Of a DNA stretch of 64,000 bases, positions 34,900 to 48,945 are shown one piece after another. Below the pieces are notes generated by a model. The model saw only the letters and a list, made by a program, of their open reading frames with translations, did not search any database and was not told the origin of the DNA. The translations under genes were made by a program, and so were the position numbers. The stretch comes from Proteromonas lacertae (lineage: Eukaryota > Sar > Bigyra > Opalinata > Proteromonadidae): assembly GCA_002245135.1 (NCBI GenBank), contig NGBS01000024.1:1-64000 (forward strand). The letters are read 5' to 3'. Every line of letters begins with the position of its first letter. Within the stretch, counting starts at the first letter, position 1.

Positions 34900-37800
34900 A
34901 TGAATGAAAGCAAACCAAATTCATCTAAGAAGAGGGTTAAAGTCAACTATACAGAAGATGAGGTGTTTAATCTTCATGTTACCCAAGAAATTACTTTGGA
35001 ATCATTGATAAAAGATTTATGTGGTAAAATCAATAAAATAACGTATGATGGAAGCTCAATTAAAGAGGAGGACATAATTTTGTGTTATAAGGATGGAACT
35101 AGAAGATTAGAGGTAAAAGATGTTAAGATATTTTTTCAAGATGTTGTACCTCCACTATATGTCAGTCTTAGAGAAAATGGTAAAGATAACAAAGATTTTG
35201 CTGATTACAAAGCCAGGGACTATATGATGGAAGTACTATATAATTATAACCCACAAGATACTGAAACTAATCTATTTTTTTGGATTAAATCAGCAAAGAT
35301 CGATGATTGATCAACATTTATATCAAATGTGTGATTGAGAGTAGTAATAGTGATGAAGATGTGAAGATATATCATCAGTTTGTTTTATATATTATATGAA
35401 CATTTTAAACAAGACAAAACCTATCTTTCTATTCTTAAAACTATTAGTAAAATAGAAATTAGTAGAATTGTTTTTTCAAAATACATATTGAAGCTCTGTG
35501 ATGAATATTGTAACAGAGTGAATGATTCTCAAAAAGATTTTCTATTAGTTCAATCCTTATGTTTTTTATCTTTATATCAACAAACAATAGATGAGAAATG
35601 GGAAGTAAAAACAATTAAATCAATTGTAGAAAAGATAAAACCAATTGAAAGTTGTTTATTAGTGAAAGTAAGAGAGTATTATAATGTAATAAATAAATAT
35701 TTCAGTTTATATGATGAAGATTCAATAATGGTTGAAGGATTGCCAATAATTCCAACCTATGAAGAAATACATTCCAATGAAGATTTGATATTTTCAATGT
35801 TAAGAGATAATAAATTAGATGGTTATAAAAGTACAAGAGAATATTTAAGTACTCATTATTTATTACTAAGAGCAGATGTATTATTACCATTACAACAAAC
35901 AGTAAATGTATTAATAATGATTATTATATATATATAGATTGCTAGCAATAATAATAAAAGTAATAATCGAAATATGTTTTGTTTTTCATATAAGAATGTG
36001 AAATGTATTTCATTTGATTATAATATGGAAAATGGAATGTTATATCAAATAGAATTTGATAAACCATATCCTAAATTGAAATGGAGATTCTCGTATATAT
36101 AATAATATTATATTCTTATATAAATAGAAAAAGATTACAGTTTGGAACACTTTTATGTATAACTCCAGATAATTATAAAACATTAATTTGGTGTACATTA
36201 GCAAATCGTAAATTTCTTGATGATGATAAAAACTCATCTAACTTAAGACCTCAAATAACAGTTAAATTGTAGTTATCACATCATTGAATAATTCAGTTGC
36301 AGATTAGCATATCTGGAATGAATTATCAAATGGCAGAATCTCCTGAAATATATTTTGAAGCATATGTATAAATATTGATATGATTGTCTATAGAAATACA
36401 CTTTAATGTCATTGAGAAATAAAATATGTAATTTAGAATATGAATTACCATTCAAATCCAATTTAGTAAATGGATTAAAATTTGTTTCTTATCCTTCATA
36501 TATTGATATGTTTACTATTTATAAGATGGAATTCTGTATTTCCTAATCGTGAAAATCTTAGAATTCTTTCAACATGGCCTAGTTATACAGAATGTAAAGA
36601 TTTAGATGAAAGTCAATTAGAAGCATTGAAGAATATGTTGACAAAGCAAATCAGTTTAGTTCAAGTATAATGCTATATATTTAATTATGAATATAGGGAC
36701 CTCCAGGAACTGGTAAAACCTATGTTGGTTCATTAGCTGTAAAGATTTTATTGGAGAATCATAAATACAATGGTCCAATATTAGTAGTTTGTTATACAAA
36801 TCATGCATTAGATCAATTTCTAGAAACATTTACAGATGTATTAAAACCAGGCGAATTAGTACGAGTTGGAAGTAGATGTAAATCGAAGATATTAGAAAAA
36901 TATTCCATTGAAAATATTATCTGATAAACAGCGTATTGAAGTTAATACAAAAATCAAAGAAACGTGAAAAGGATATATTTAATACCAGATTATGGGATGT
37001 ATATTCATATATAACTTATATCATGTAGATCAAAAAGAAAATAGAAAAATTAAAGCCGAAGATGGATATATATAAATCATTATCAAATAAACCAATATCT
37101 TTTTGATTAATTGTTATTGATTATGTTTTGTTAATATATTCATGTTAGCCTAAATGGCTTGACTAAAACAAATTCTATGAGTTTAGACGAAAAAATAGAA
37201 TTGAAAAGATTCAAACCATTAAAACCTTTAGCATATATTCCATATTCATTATTCAAACAGCATTTAGGTTATAAATATCACTATGATCTTAATTCATTTA
37301 TTGAAGAAGAAGAAGATGTTTCACATTTATATGCTTATGATCCGATATTCAAATGGATTAATCAAATCGAATATGATCAGTCAAAACAAAAGAATAATGA
37401 AGATGTAATTGAATATATGTTTCAACAATGGTTTAATCAAATTCACTTTTCAGAAGATGAATTGCAATTATATGAAGATGATGATGAAGAATATGATGAT
37501 GAAGATAATAATTATAGAAAAGAAATAGATATTGAATGGATAAAAGAATTAGAAAATCATTCTGATTACTATTCTATATACATAGAATTTTTTAATAAAT
37601 ATGTAAAGAAGTATAGAAAATCATTTTATGAATATATGGATGTAAGTATCAGTGGTGGAATATGGTCTTTAAATCAATTAAAAAGAAATGCATTATATGA
37701 TAAATGGGTTGTAAATCATTACCCAACCATTTATGAAAAATATCAAATACTCTTTCAAAAGTATAAAAACCTATCTGAAGAATCAGAAGAATTAAGAATT

Positions 37801-40640
37801 GACAAAGAATTATCCATACTAAAAGATACAAAAATGATTGGAATGACAACAACAGGAGCAGCTAGATTAATTGATATGATAGATAAATTAGGAGTTGAAG
37901 TGATAGTAATAGAAGAAGCTGGAGAAGTATTAGAAGCTCATACATTGGCATTAATGTGTGAATCTTTAAAACATTTGATATTGATTGGAGATCATAAACA
38001 ATTAAGACCTTCAGTAGTAAATTTCAATTTGGAGAATAAATATCATTTGACCAGATCATTATTTGAAAGATTGGTATTAAATAAAGTTGATAAAGTGATG
38101 TTAGATACTCAAAGAAGAATGAGACCCGAAATATCTGATTTAATTCGATGTCCATCTTTATATCCAGATTTGAAAGATCATGAAAGTACCTTAAATCGAA
38201 GAAATATTCGTGGTTTAGTTTATAATGTATATTTCTTTGATCATAAAATATTTGAACCAGAAAATGAAGAAAAAGATGAAGAAAGTCATAGTAAAGTGAA
38301 TGTACATGAATGTGAAATGATAATTCACTTTATGAAATATTTACTTCAAGTGGGATATAAACCAGAACAAATAACAGTATTAAGTTTCTATTTAGGTCAA
38401 TGTCAATTAATATATGAAGAATGTAGTAAATTATTAGGAAAAGAAACAGCAAAAGAATTTCGAATAATTGCAGTAGATAATTTCCAAGGTGAAGAGAATG
38501 ATATAATCATATTCAGTGCAGTTCGAAGTAATTTGAGAAATTCAATAGGATTTTGTCGAGTAGAAAATCGAGTGAATGTTGCTTTATCTCGAGCTAAGAA
38601 TGGTTTATTTATGTTTGGCAATATGGATTGTTTAATAAATGGAAGTCATAATCGAAGTGTATTTCCTGAAACTGATTTATGGGATTATATAAAAGAAACA
38701 TTGACTAAAAGAAATATGATAGGCAATATTTTACCATTAGTATGTCCAAATCATGAAGAAAGATTTTATTCAATAGAAAAAGTAGAAGACTTTAAGAGAT
38801 ATTGTCCAAATGGAACATGTGGTGAGATATGTAAAAGAAGAATGAAATGTGGTCATAGTTGTAAGATGAGATGTCATTTTGATGAATGTGAAATACATTG
38901 TAGAGAAGATTGTACAAAATTTCTGTCTTGTGGCCATCAATGTAAAAACAGGTGTAATGAGAATTGTGCAATAATTTGTTATGAATTAACTGAATTAAAA
39001 CTTCCATGTGGACATAAGGCTGATGTAAAATGTTATATGAAAAATGATTTGCAATTAGTAAAGTGTTTAGAAGTATATATTGATTATAGTATATATATTC
39101 TATATAGCCATGTAATGCTCAACTTCCATGTGGTCATTTTTGTAAAGGAAAATGTTATGAATGTAAAAATGGACATATTAAATGTAGTGAATCTTGTGAA
39201 AGAATACTTCCATGTGGTCATCAATGTTTAAATAAATGTGGAGAAGAATGTAGATGTAATGAAATAATCGAAGTTGAACTTCCTTGTAAACATAAAATGA
39301 AGATAAAATGTTATATGAGAAATAATCTAGATTCAATTGATTGTTTTGAGAAATTAGAAAAGAAATTGGAATGTGGTCATACAATGAAATATAAATGTTG
39401 TGATAAAGATAAGCCAAATTCTTTTGAATGTAAATATCCATGTAGAAAAAAATTGGATTGTAATCATATTTGTGAGGGTAATTGTTACAAATGTAGAAAT
39501 GGTCATATTCCTTGTTCAAAGCCATGTGAAAAAATGTTAGAATGTGGTCATCCATGTCAAAACAAATGTGGAGAAGAATGTGTAAAAAAATGTAAAGTAC
39601 CAATAAAAGTAATCCTAAGTTGTGGACATGAAGATAGGATAGAATGTTGTGAAAAGAAGAATTTATCTTTGATTTATTGTAAGCAACCATGTAAAGTTAT
39701 ACTTCCTTGTAATCATAAATGTAAAAACAAATGCAGTGAAGAATGTACATCAATATGTAATGAAATGATAGAAGTGACTCTTCCATGTGGACATAAAAAG
39801 AATATAAAGTGTTATTTGAGAGATAAGCTAGAAACAGTAAATTGCTTAGAAGTATAAAATTATTCGAATTACTATTATAATTAGAAATGTAATAGACTTC
39901 TACCCTGTGGTCATGAATGTGAAAATAGATGTTGTGATGGTTGTACAAATCATTGTAAAGTTATCATACAAATTAAAGGTACTTCACTTGCATGTGGTCA
40001 TACTCAATTTATTGAATGTTATAAGCGTAATGAAGTAATTCAATGTAAAAAAGTATATTAACAGATTATATAATGAATAGAAATGTAATATAACTCTTCC
40101 ATGTGGTCATACAAAGAATGTGGAGTGTTATATGAGGAATAATCTAGAAGAAGTTAATTGTAATAAAGTATATGATTATCATTATAAGTTATATATATAT
40201 ATATATAGCCTTGTAATGCAATTCTTCCATGTGGTCATAGGTGTAGAGGAAGTTGTAGTAGATGTAAAAATGGTCATATTCAATGTTCTGAGGATTGTGA
40301 AAAAATACTTCTTTGTGGTCATCAATGTTCAAATGAATGTGGAGAAGAATGTCAATGTAAAAGAAGTATATTTGCAATTCTTCCATGTGGACATAATGAA
40401 ATGATAAAATGTTTTATGAGAAATGACTTACAATCAATCAAATGTTCAAAAGTATATTATTGATGTTATTTATTAATTTAGCCTTGTAATGTAATTCTTC
40501 CATGTGGTCATAGGTGTAGAGGAAGTTGTAGTGAATGTAAAAATGGTCACATTAAATGTAGAGAATGTTCAAATGAAAGTTTAATAGAAAGATTAAGAAG
40601 AATTAGAATTTCTAATTTCAGTATATTCTCCTCCAATTAG
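34900..40640 (+). pseudogene. ZNFX1-like helicase/NFX1 zinc-finger gene, decayed copy A
   Basis: Matches the intact copy on the opposite strand (49430-57326) along its length, in the same exon order. It contains the N-terminal region, a GPPGTGKT Walker A near 36700, an intact 690-codon helicase frame from 37159 (EEAGEVLEAHT, GDHKQLRPSV, RRMRPE, VDNFQGEEND, NVALSRAKNG) and an NFX1-type finger array to about 40640. Compared with copy B it has single-base insertions around 35298, 35325 and 35373, indels near 36250-36310 with a TAG at 36270, an extra base near 36530, and a further frame change near 36915. The start used (34900) differs from copy B, whose N-terminus is longer. The breaks point to a pseudogene, but the long open helicase frame means a shorter product is possible. 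Confidence 0.65.
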
Positions 40641-40718
40641 AAGAAATGTTATTGGAACAAGTTTGGATGATTTTTTTAAATGAATCAAATAATTATTTAT
40701 TATTACTATAATTATTTA

Positions 40719-41928
40719 CTATTCATCTTTCTTATCTTTATTTTTGTTAATCAAATTATATACTTCATATACCACACCTAATACTACAACTATCATTATT
40801 CCATACAAACATTTACTTATATTTCCACTATATTCATTCATTTTTCTTTCAAAAACAGAATAACTTTCACAAACATCCATTCTCTTTATTATACCACACT
40901 AGAATAAATATATATATTATTAATATATATATACTGCTTTGTTATTATTACTTTCTAAACAACAACTAATATATTTATGTGGATATTCATGTTGATCAAT
41001 AAATAACAACACAATAACATAAGCAACTACTGGCAAAATGAATATTATATATTCTTTACAAGATTTTATAGCTGGGATAAATCTAAGCATCATACGTTTA
41101 GTGAATAATAAAACAAATGGTAAGAAAAGCAATAAAACATAAAAGGATGTAGTGAAATAACTGAATGAACTGCTGACAAATAAATAAATATTAAAACATA
41201 TTGCTATAATTGATAATACTATGGTTGATTTATAAGATGGATATATTACATTATCACTAACAGTTGGTAATGGTTTAGAAGCGATTATAACTGATAATAC
41301 AAACTATATATGTTGTATATAAACATATGATTAAATATTTATACTTGAAATGAAATACTAATGATTGTAAGTATTGGAGGTATATTGGTATTTGGTTTAC
41401 TGTAAAACCCATAAAATATATCAAATGCTTTACATACTAATGAATTAGAAATAAACTTGCATGGTTTTTGTTTTAAAGATTCTTCATAAGCACAACAATA
41501 ATCATAGTATTGATTATAATTATTCAATGGTAGTGAAGATGGTGAAAAATAGCAAATTGACAATACGGGAAGTAGAAAGGCAAAGCTAAGCAAGTAAAAT
41601 TACACAAATCATACAATGAAAACAGAATTCTATACAATGATGAGTGTAAGATTGTATGATCTAAAAATCCATAAGTCCAGAATGATAGTATCAATAAAAT
41701 ACCATCAGCAACAGCATAATTGATATGTTTATATACAATATCATACTCTAGAAGTAAATTATTAGTTAATATAATACCTAAATGACTACTTAATGTATAT
41801 TCTCTTACAATGACATATAGAGAAGTTGAACAAAGAATCTATTTATAAAAAGCAAGATGACATACCCTTAACAGCGATAGAATCATAGTTAAATGAAATG
41901 GACGAGAAGACTTAATTATTCTTTTCAT
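40719..41928 (-). CDS. Multi-pass membrane protein of unknown function
   Basis: Starts at ATG 41928 (MKRIIKSSRPFHLTMILSL) and ends in TAG at 40719, with about six short-intron-separated exons that join in frame. About eight hydrophobic segments alternate with short loops (SSSFSYFTTSFYVLLLFLPF, IIFILPVVAYVIVLLF). A cysteine-rich loop in the middle (YDYCCAYEESLKQKPCKF) probably faces the lumen or outside. The C-terminal tail is Lys/Asp rich (NKNKDKKDE). I recognise no family. It is divergent from the ABC transporter, with 79 bp between the start codons. Confidence 0.55.
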
Positions 41929-42007
41929 ATTCACAAATATTTTCAAAAATTGATTAATACAAAATACAAATGTATTTGTATTTGAAGGTTGAAAATAAAT
42001 CAACAAA

Positions 42008-45000
42008 ATGGCTGAAACACAACTCAGTGACGACCCCATAAAAGAAATTGAGATGATAGCCCCAAAGCCTGTCAATATAGATGTGAAAAACATAGATTGG
42101 TCAACGGCACAAGATGCTTTGAAGAATGGATGTAAAAAGTATTATCACTGTGTTAAGCAAGCAATTCCAGAGCTTGTTCCCGCTGATCTAATACTTAAAA
42201 AATATTCCTACAGTGCAACAATACCAAGAACAGAGAATCCCTACGAACCTACAGGTTTAGGAACAGTATTGAAAAGAATGTATAAGACAATAACATTCCA
42301 AAATCCCACAACAAAGAAAATAATCCTAGATAACATTTCATTATGTTTTCCTTCTGGATCTTCAACCATTGTATTATATTTATATATATTTATATATAAA
42401 TATAAATAGATACTAGGTCCACCTGGCTGTGGTACTACTTCATTATTAGATGCATTAGGTGGTAGAAATAATAATGGAAAAGTAGAAGGTGTTTGTCAAT
42501 ATGGTGGAATAAATATAAATCACTATGAATGGACAAGATTTGCTATATTATGTGAGCAGTTAGATAATCATAATGCGACTTTAACAGTAAGAGAGACATT
42601 TGAATTTAGTAAAGAATGCCAAAATGGAAAAGATAATTTTTATAATGGTTTAGATGTTGATTCACTATTTAAAGTATATATATATTATTATTATTATTAT
42701 TATTATTATAAATAGAAAGATATTGCTTTAAAAACAGCTATAACAATCAAATCATTAGGTTTAGATATATGTGAAGACACAATAGTTGGTGATAATTTAA
42801 AAAGAGGTATTAGTGGTGGTGAAAGGAGAAGAGTGACATTAGGTGAAATATTGGTTGGTCCACAAAGAGTAATATTATTGGATAAATTCAGTACTGGTTT
42901 AGATAGTGCCGTAACTATCGATATAGTGAGAATGTTAAAAGATTGGGCTATAGAAATGAATGGAATTGTAGTTGCTGCTATGTTACAACCTGATCCTGAA
43001 GTAGTGAATTTATATGATAATTTGATATTATTAGAAAAAGGAATTGTTACTTATTCTGGTCCAACAAAAGATGCTGCTAAATACTTTGAAGGAATGGGAT
43101 ATAAGAAGCCAAAAGGCAAAGATTATGGTAGTTTTATAGCTGAAATGGGTTATTATTCATTCAGAGAGGATATAAGTCCAGGAAATCCAATTCAAACATT
43201 AGACCAAATGAGAAAACATTATGAAGAATCTGAATACTGTAAAAACATGGAAAATAATATAAATAAGTCATTAAATAGTAGTACAAATATTTTGAATACC
43301 CCTTATGCTAAGAAAGTCTATACAACTGTCTATCCAAAGAATACTTGGGATATATTTATGATTGTATTGAAGAGACAAGCCAAGCTAATGATTAGAGATA
43401 GAACTTATTTGATTGGTCGAGTTGGACAATGTATTGTGATGGGAATTATATTGGGATTAGTGTTTGGTAAAGTATATATATAATTGTATATATTTTGATT
43501 TAGATGAAAGTAGAAAATCCAATGCCAAGATATGGTTCGATGTTCTTTTTCTCCATGTTTTTAATATTTGGTAATTTTGCACAATTAGGAAGCATTTCAG
43601 CACAAAAGAGAGTGTTAGCTAAACATGCAAGGAATAAATTCTTTCCAAGATTCTTATATATCATATCATCAATACTTGTACAATATCCATTCATACTGAT
43701 TGAAGTTGTTTGTTTAGGTACTCCATTGTATTGGATTACTAAACTAACAAAAAGTGATAATAGTCAACACTTTTGGATATTTTTAGCTTGTGGTGTATGT
43801 ATGCATGCTGCAGGTTTGACATTAGTTCGAGCAATTGTGTTTTTATGTAAAAGTGAGTTTATTGCATTAGGTGCTTTAGCTATGATTATATTTGTATTAG
43901 CCAATTTATGTGGTTTTACAGTAGCAAAAGATGATATTTCTGATGTTTTTATTTGGATGTATGTAATTATAATATTTATTGTTATATTTCTAATTAGATA
44001 TTATATTAATCCATATACTTATACAATGAAGATATTAGCTACGAATGAGTTTCTATCATCTGATGAGAAGTATAATGTAAATGGAGATAGTGTTATTGGC
44101 AGAGTATTACTGAAATCAATGGGATTTCCTACAGAGAAAGATGATATGTATTTGTGGTTTATTGCTTTGATTATTATGCATATTTGTTGTATAACTTTCT
44201 TTCTCAATATTATCATGTAATAGATTTGATAATAAATATTATCATTGTGTATTTGACTAAATATACATCAACGATTTCAGTATTTATTTATTAATTGATT
44301 CTTATTAATAGTATGTCGTTGATGATGAAAATGTAAAGAAATTAACAGATATGCAAAGATTAGAATCTTTAAGTAGAGTGAAAAGTCGTCATTCTGCATT
44401 AGTATCAGAAACAATCACATTGAGTTTTCATAATTTATGTTATTATGTAAATATAAAGAATCCAACAACAAAAAAGAAGGAAGAAAAACAATTATTATGT
44501 AATATTAATGGCTTTATTCGTCCAAATACTCTTACTGCATTAATGGGATCAAGTGGTGCTGGTAAAACAACATTATTAGATGTATTAGCCAATCAAAAGA
44601 CTTCTGGAAGAATAACTGGAAGTATATTATTCAATGGTCAAAAATTGGATAAAGTATCCTTAACACACTACCTAGGTTATGTTGAACAAGGTGACAATTT
44701 ACCTGCCAAAGATACAGTATATGAAGCTTTAAGGTTTAGTGCAAGATTAAGATTACCCAATACTTTGACTGAGAAACAATTGGATCAAATAATCAATGAT
44801 ACAATGGAGTTATTAGACTTAAAGAAATATGCAAAAATGATGATAGGAAGTCCTGGTGATGGTTTATCAATGGCAATTCGAAAATTAGTTATGACAGGTA
44901 TTGAATTAGTTGCAAATCCACCAATTATCTTCTTAGATGAACCAACTACTGGTTTAGACAGTAACAGTGCATTATTAGTTGTTCAAGTATTAGAAAGAGT

Positions 45001-46247
45001 AGCAGCAACTGGTAAAAGTGTGATATGTACAATCCATCAACCATCCTTTGAGATATTCAAACTATTTACTGATATATTATTATTAGAAAGAGGTGGAAGA
45101 ATGATTTATTTAGGAAATAGTGGAAAAGATGGTGAAGAATTAGTAAAATTCTTAGAAAGTAATCCAGAAGTTCCAAAATTAGAAGGAGATGTAAATCCAG
45201 CTAGTTGGATGTTAGAAGTAACAGGAGGTGGTGTTAATATTAAACAAGTGGAAATATCCAAATATTATGAGGAAAGTGACTTAAATAGAAAGAATATGGA
45301 AATATTAGAAGAAATTGAAAGAAACAGTGGAGGTAATAAATTAAAGAAATTACCTCGATTAATGACACCTTATACAAGACAATTGAAAGAAACACTGTTA
45401 AGAGTATCTAGATTATATTGGAGAACATTATTATTAACATTACCAAGGATGTTAGTTTCAATAGTAATTGGTTTAATATTAGGTGGAATATACTATCAAG
45501 TATAATTATAATTATTATTATATTCTTATCATTGAATAGAAAGAAACAAAGACTGAAGCAGGAGTTCAAGCAATATTGTCATCATTATTTATCAGTGGAT
45601 TATTTACAGCAATATTCTCATGTGTAATTTGTTTACCAGCTATGTTTGATCAAAGAAATGTTGCTTATAGAGATGTAGATATGAATTTAGTTCATCCAAC
45701 AACTTATACAATAGCTTATTCATTAATAGAAATTCCATTAGCAATTTTAACCTCATTTTTAGTGTTGATAATAATTTATGGAATGATTGGATATATATGG
45801 GAAGTAGAACATTTCTTTTTCACTTGGATTTGTTGTTTTTTATTAATTCTCTTCTCCACTTATGTTGGTCAAGTTTTATCATTTGTTGCTCCTACTCTAC
45901 AAGTTGCAATACTTGGTGGTGTAGGAGTATTATCGTTATTAAATACATTATCAGGATTTTTAGTTCCATATCCTCAATTATATTTCTTCTTTAAGATGTT
46001 GTATTGGATAGATGCAGTTCAATACTACTTAGTTGGTGTTTGTTCAATGCAATTATTCTGCTTTAAAGGAGATTGTAAAGTAATAACAACAACTGGTGTA
46101 AGAGATGTGAATACGTTTTTAAAAGAAGTGCGAGGGTTGGATTATGATAGAAGATGGTATAGTGTTTTAGCAATTTCTGGATTTTGTTTACTATTGAGAA
46201 TTCCTATGACATTTGCTATATCAAAAATTAGATACAAGACTACTTAA
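42008..46247 (+). CDS. Full-size ABCG/PDR-type ABC transporter
   Basis: Layout is NBD1-TMD1-NBD2-TMD2, about 1,330 aa, as in pleiotropic drug resistance pumps of fungi and plants. It would export hydrophobic compounds or lipids across the plasma membrane. Introns: 42371-42409, 42674-42715, 43472-43503, 45500-45539. NBD1 is degenerate: Walker A is GPPGCGTTSLL (catalytic Lys replaced by Thr) and Walker B is LLDKFSTGLDS (Glu replaced by Lys), with a good signature ISGGERRRV. NBD2 has normal Walker A (GSSGAGKTT) and Walker B (FLDEPTTGLDS) but a degenerate signature (LSMAIRKLV). One composite site is therefore dead, as in fungal Pdr5. The junction between TMD1 and the linker (44215-44320) could not be spliced in frame; two half-size genes, or a frameshift, are the alternatives. 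Confidence 0.8.
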
Positions 46248-46809
46248 TTATTGATATAAATATATTATTTAATATGTTTGTTATAGATGTATTTTTCAAT
46301 TATATCAATATATTATAATTTATCTTACACAGGGTTGTATAGATTCATCAACCGAAGGTTAATTATAGAATTTGTACAATCACAAATTATATTTCTTTTT
46401 CAAATTAGAGAATTTTATTGCATTTGATTACGATTTATCTCTCTCTAGCATAATCTCGAATTTCTCCTAATACTTCTCCTACTAGTTTGAATAAGTATAA
46501 ATATTTCAAATTTATTTGTATTTTTCCTTCTTTTGTAATTGCCATTGATCTTCAAATCCTCTAATACACAAATATAGTTATCTGCTGGAATTTTCTTATT
46601 CATGTCACTGTATTATTAGTAACACTACTCATTTTAACTTTTATAAAGTCAATTATATAAAAATATTACTACATCACTTTTGATTTTGATTTTTATAAAA
46701 ATGAGAATCAAGCCTTGAATATAGTAATTCAAGCTATTTTTATATTTTCATTGTTTTTGAGTAAATATAAACAACAACACATTATAAAGAATGTGAATGT
46801 TATATATAA
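46248..46809. other. Intergenic interval, possible tiny minus-strand gene
   Basis: AT-rich interval between convergent genes. On the minus strand about 46438-46560 reads as a 40-codon open stretch (GKIQINLKYLYLFKLVGEVL) ending in TAA, which looks more protein-like than its surroundings but has no recognised family or resolved start. No RNA gene is seen. Confidence 0.25.
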
Positions 46810-48945
46810 TCATATAATCAAACTTAATTGATGAGAAACTGATATTAATTCAAGAGAAGTGTTATTACCATATAATTCAGCATATGAATATAATGGAGAA
46901 GGTAAATCTTTAACAAGCAAAACAGGAGATGAATCATTATGACTTATCCACCATTCTCTTTTATTCATATCAACAATCACTTCATAAATTGAACCATTTC
47001 CATGATTATTGATATTTGGATTTGAATTAACAATTCTTCCAATATAACAAAATTTATTAATATCTTCACTTTTACCATTCCATGCATAATAATTACATGT
47101 TGTTGATTGATAATAAATATAATTACCAGAAAATGTATTATTAGTGGATAATCCTAACATTATTTCATCATATTTACTTCCATTTTGATGAAATTGATAT
47201 TTGATATGATAAACTCCATTTTCCATTTTCAAATTCAAATAACAATGATGATAATCATAAATTGTATTACTTATTAATTTTCCATTATTTGAGATTGATA
47301 TTCCATCACATTTGTTTAATTCTGTGAATGTTATATCAATAAATTCCAATGATATTTTGAATTTCTTTTCATTTAGAATATTCTTACAACTTATTTCATA
47401 TTCTCGATTTTCGATTTCTTCAGCAACTTTTCCATGAATTATTCCATTTTCTTTATCTATTATTATTCCATCTGGCAATGAAGGATTGACTGAAAATTCA
47501 CATCGATTTCCATCACATAAAGGAATTATTGATATTTCTTCATCTAATATAAATGAATATTCTGATTGAGGATAAGAAAATGATGTGATTTCTTTTGTTT
47601 TTAATTCTTTCATTAATTCTTTATCTTTTATTATTTCTATCATTTCTTCTTCTTCTTCGAAACTCAACTTATTCTCTTTTATATATTCTATTAATATTTC
47701 TTTAGATTTGGAATTTAGATAATTATCTTCATTCAATATTCTAAAAAGAATTTCTTTTCCACATATTTCTTCTATTATTGAAATACTCTTTCTATCATCA
47801 ACAAACAAACATAAACATTTCATTGTTCGATTTCTTTTATTCTCATTATATTCCATACATAATCTTTCCAATAGATTTCTCTTTTCGATATTTGAGATAT
47901 ATTCTATTTAAATATATTTTTAGTATTTATACTTTCCTTTTTCACATTCTTATATTTCATTATCATCAATACTATTTCGGTCATTTTTATATTATTCATT
48001 TCTAATATACACATTATTTCATCACTTAATTCTTCTTCTTTCATTTTATCCAATATTCTTCTTTCTTTTTCATTAAAGTCTTCTTCTTTATTATCTTCAT
48101 TGTAATTATTCATTATTACATTTTGAATTCTCTCATCTTTTATACAATATATTTCTATATGATTTTTACATTCATTTTTCTTCAATTCTATTTTCATTTC
48201 TTTCAACATTTCTTTATTCTCTTTTTCTATCTCTTTCTCTTTTATCTTTTCACAATCGATATCTTCTTCTATCAATTGTTTAAAATCATCTTCTATCTCT
48301 TTATTATCTTTCTTATTCTTTTGGAATTTATACCATTCTAATAAGCGATTTAATAACCATAACTCATTCACTATTATCACATCTTTCATATTTAATAACT
48401 CGATCAAATTATTCATTTCTAATCTCAACAAATATTCATTCTTATATAAATATTTATATCCTCGCTTTTCTATTTCCATATTTTTCAAGTCTTCTATCTC
48501 TCTCAAACATCCACCAAATACATTACAAATATGAATTAATTTCATTAATACTTCATCATCTATATTATTCTTCACAAATTCATAACAATCATTTATTATC
48601 TCTTTTTCACAATAACATAAACAAAACATCAACACTTCACACACACTCTCTTTACAAATTATCAATTCACCACCACTGTAGTATTTCTCCATCTCATAAT
48701 ATCCAATTTCTTCGATTTCTTCATATAACTCGAAAACTCCAACAAACTCACGATCTAATAACAGTTTCTTTACAGTCTCATTTCCATTCACTAAAATTGA
48801 CTTGATTGACATTATTCGATTATCTCTAATCTTCACTTCTATATCACCAAAACCACTTTCAACCAATTTTCGACATAATCTATCATAAAAATAAATACAA
48901 AATATACCCTTCTTCTCTTATTTCCCTATTCACTTTTATTATCAT
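46810..48945 (-). CDS. BTB-BACK protein with PIG-like and SPRY-like domains
   Basis: Three exons join in frame to 692 aa. A short first exon (MIIKVNREIREEG, ATG at 48945) is needed to complete the BTB N-terminus. Introns: 48880-48907 and 47904-47932. Domains: BTB (LVESGFGDIEVKIRDN), BACK (KNEYLLRLEMNNLIELLNMK), a long Glu/Lys-rich region, one putative Ig (PIG) repeat (SVNPSLPDGIIIDKENGIIH) and a C-terminal beta-sandwich resembling SPRY/B30.2 (CYIGRIVNSNPNINNHGNGS, VIVDMNKREWW). BTB proteins of this type usually act as substrate adaptors for Cullin-3 ligases, with the SPRY part binding the target. The domain assignment of the SPRY part is by pattern only. Confidence 0.65.
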
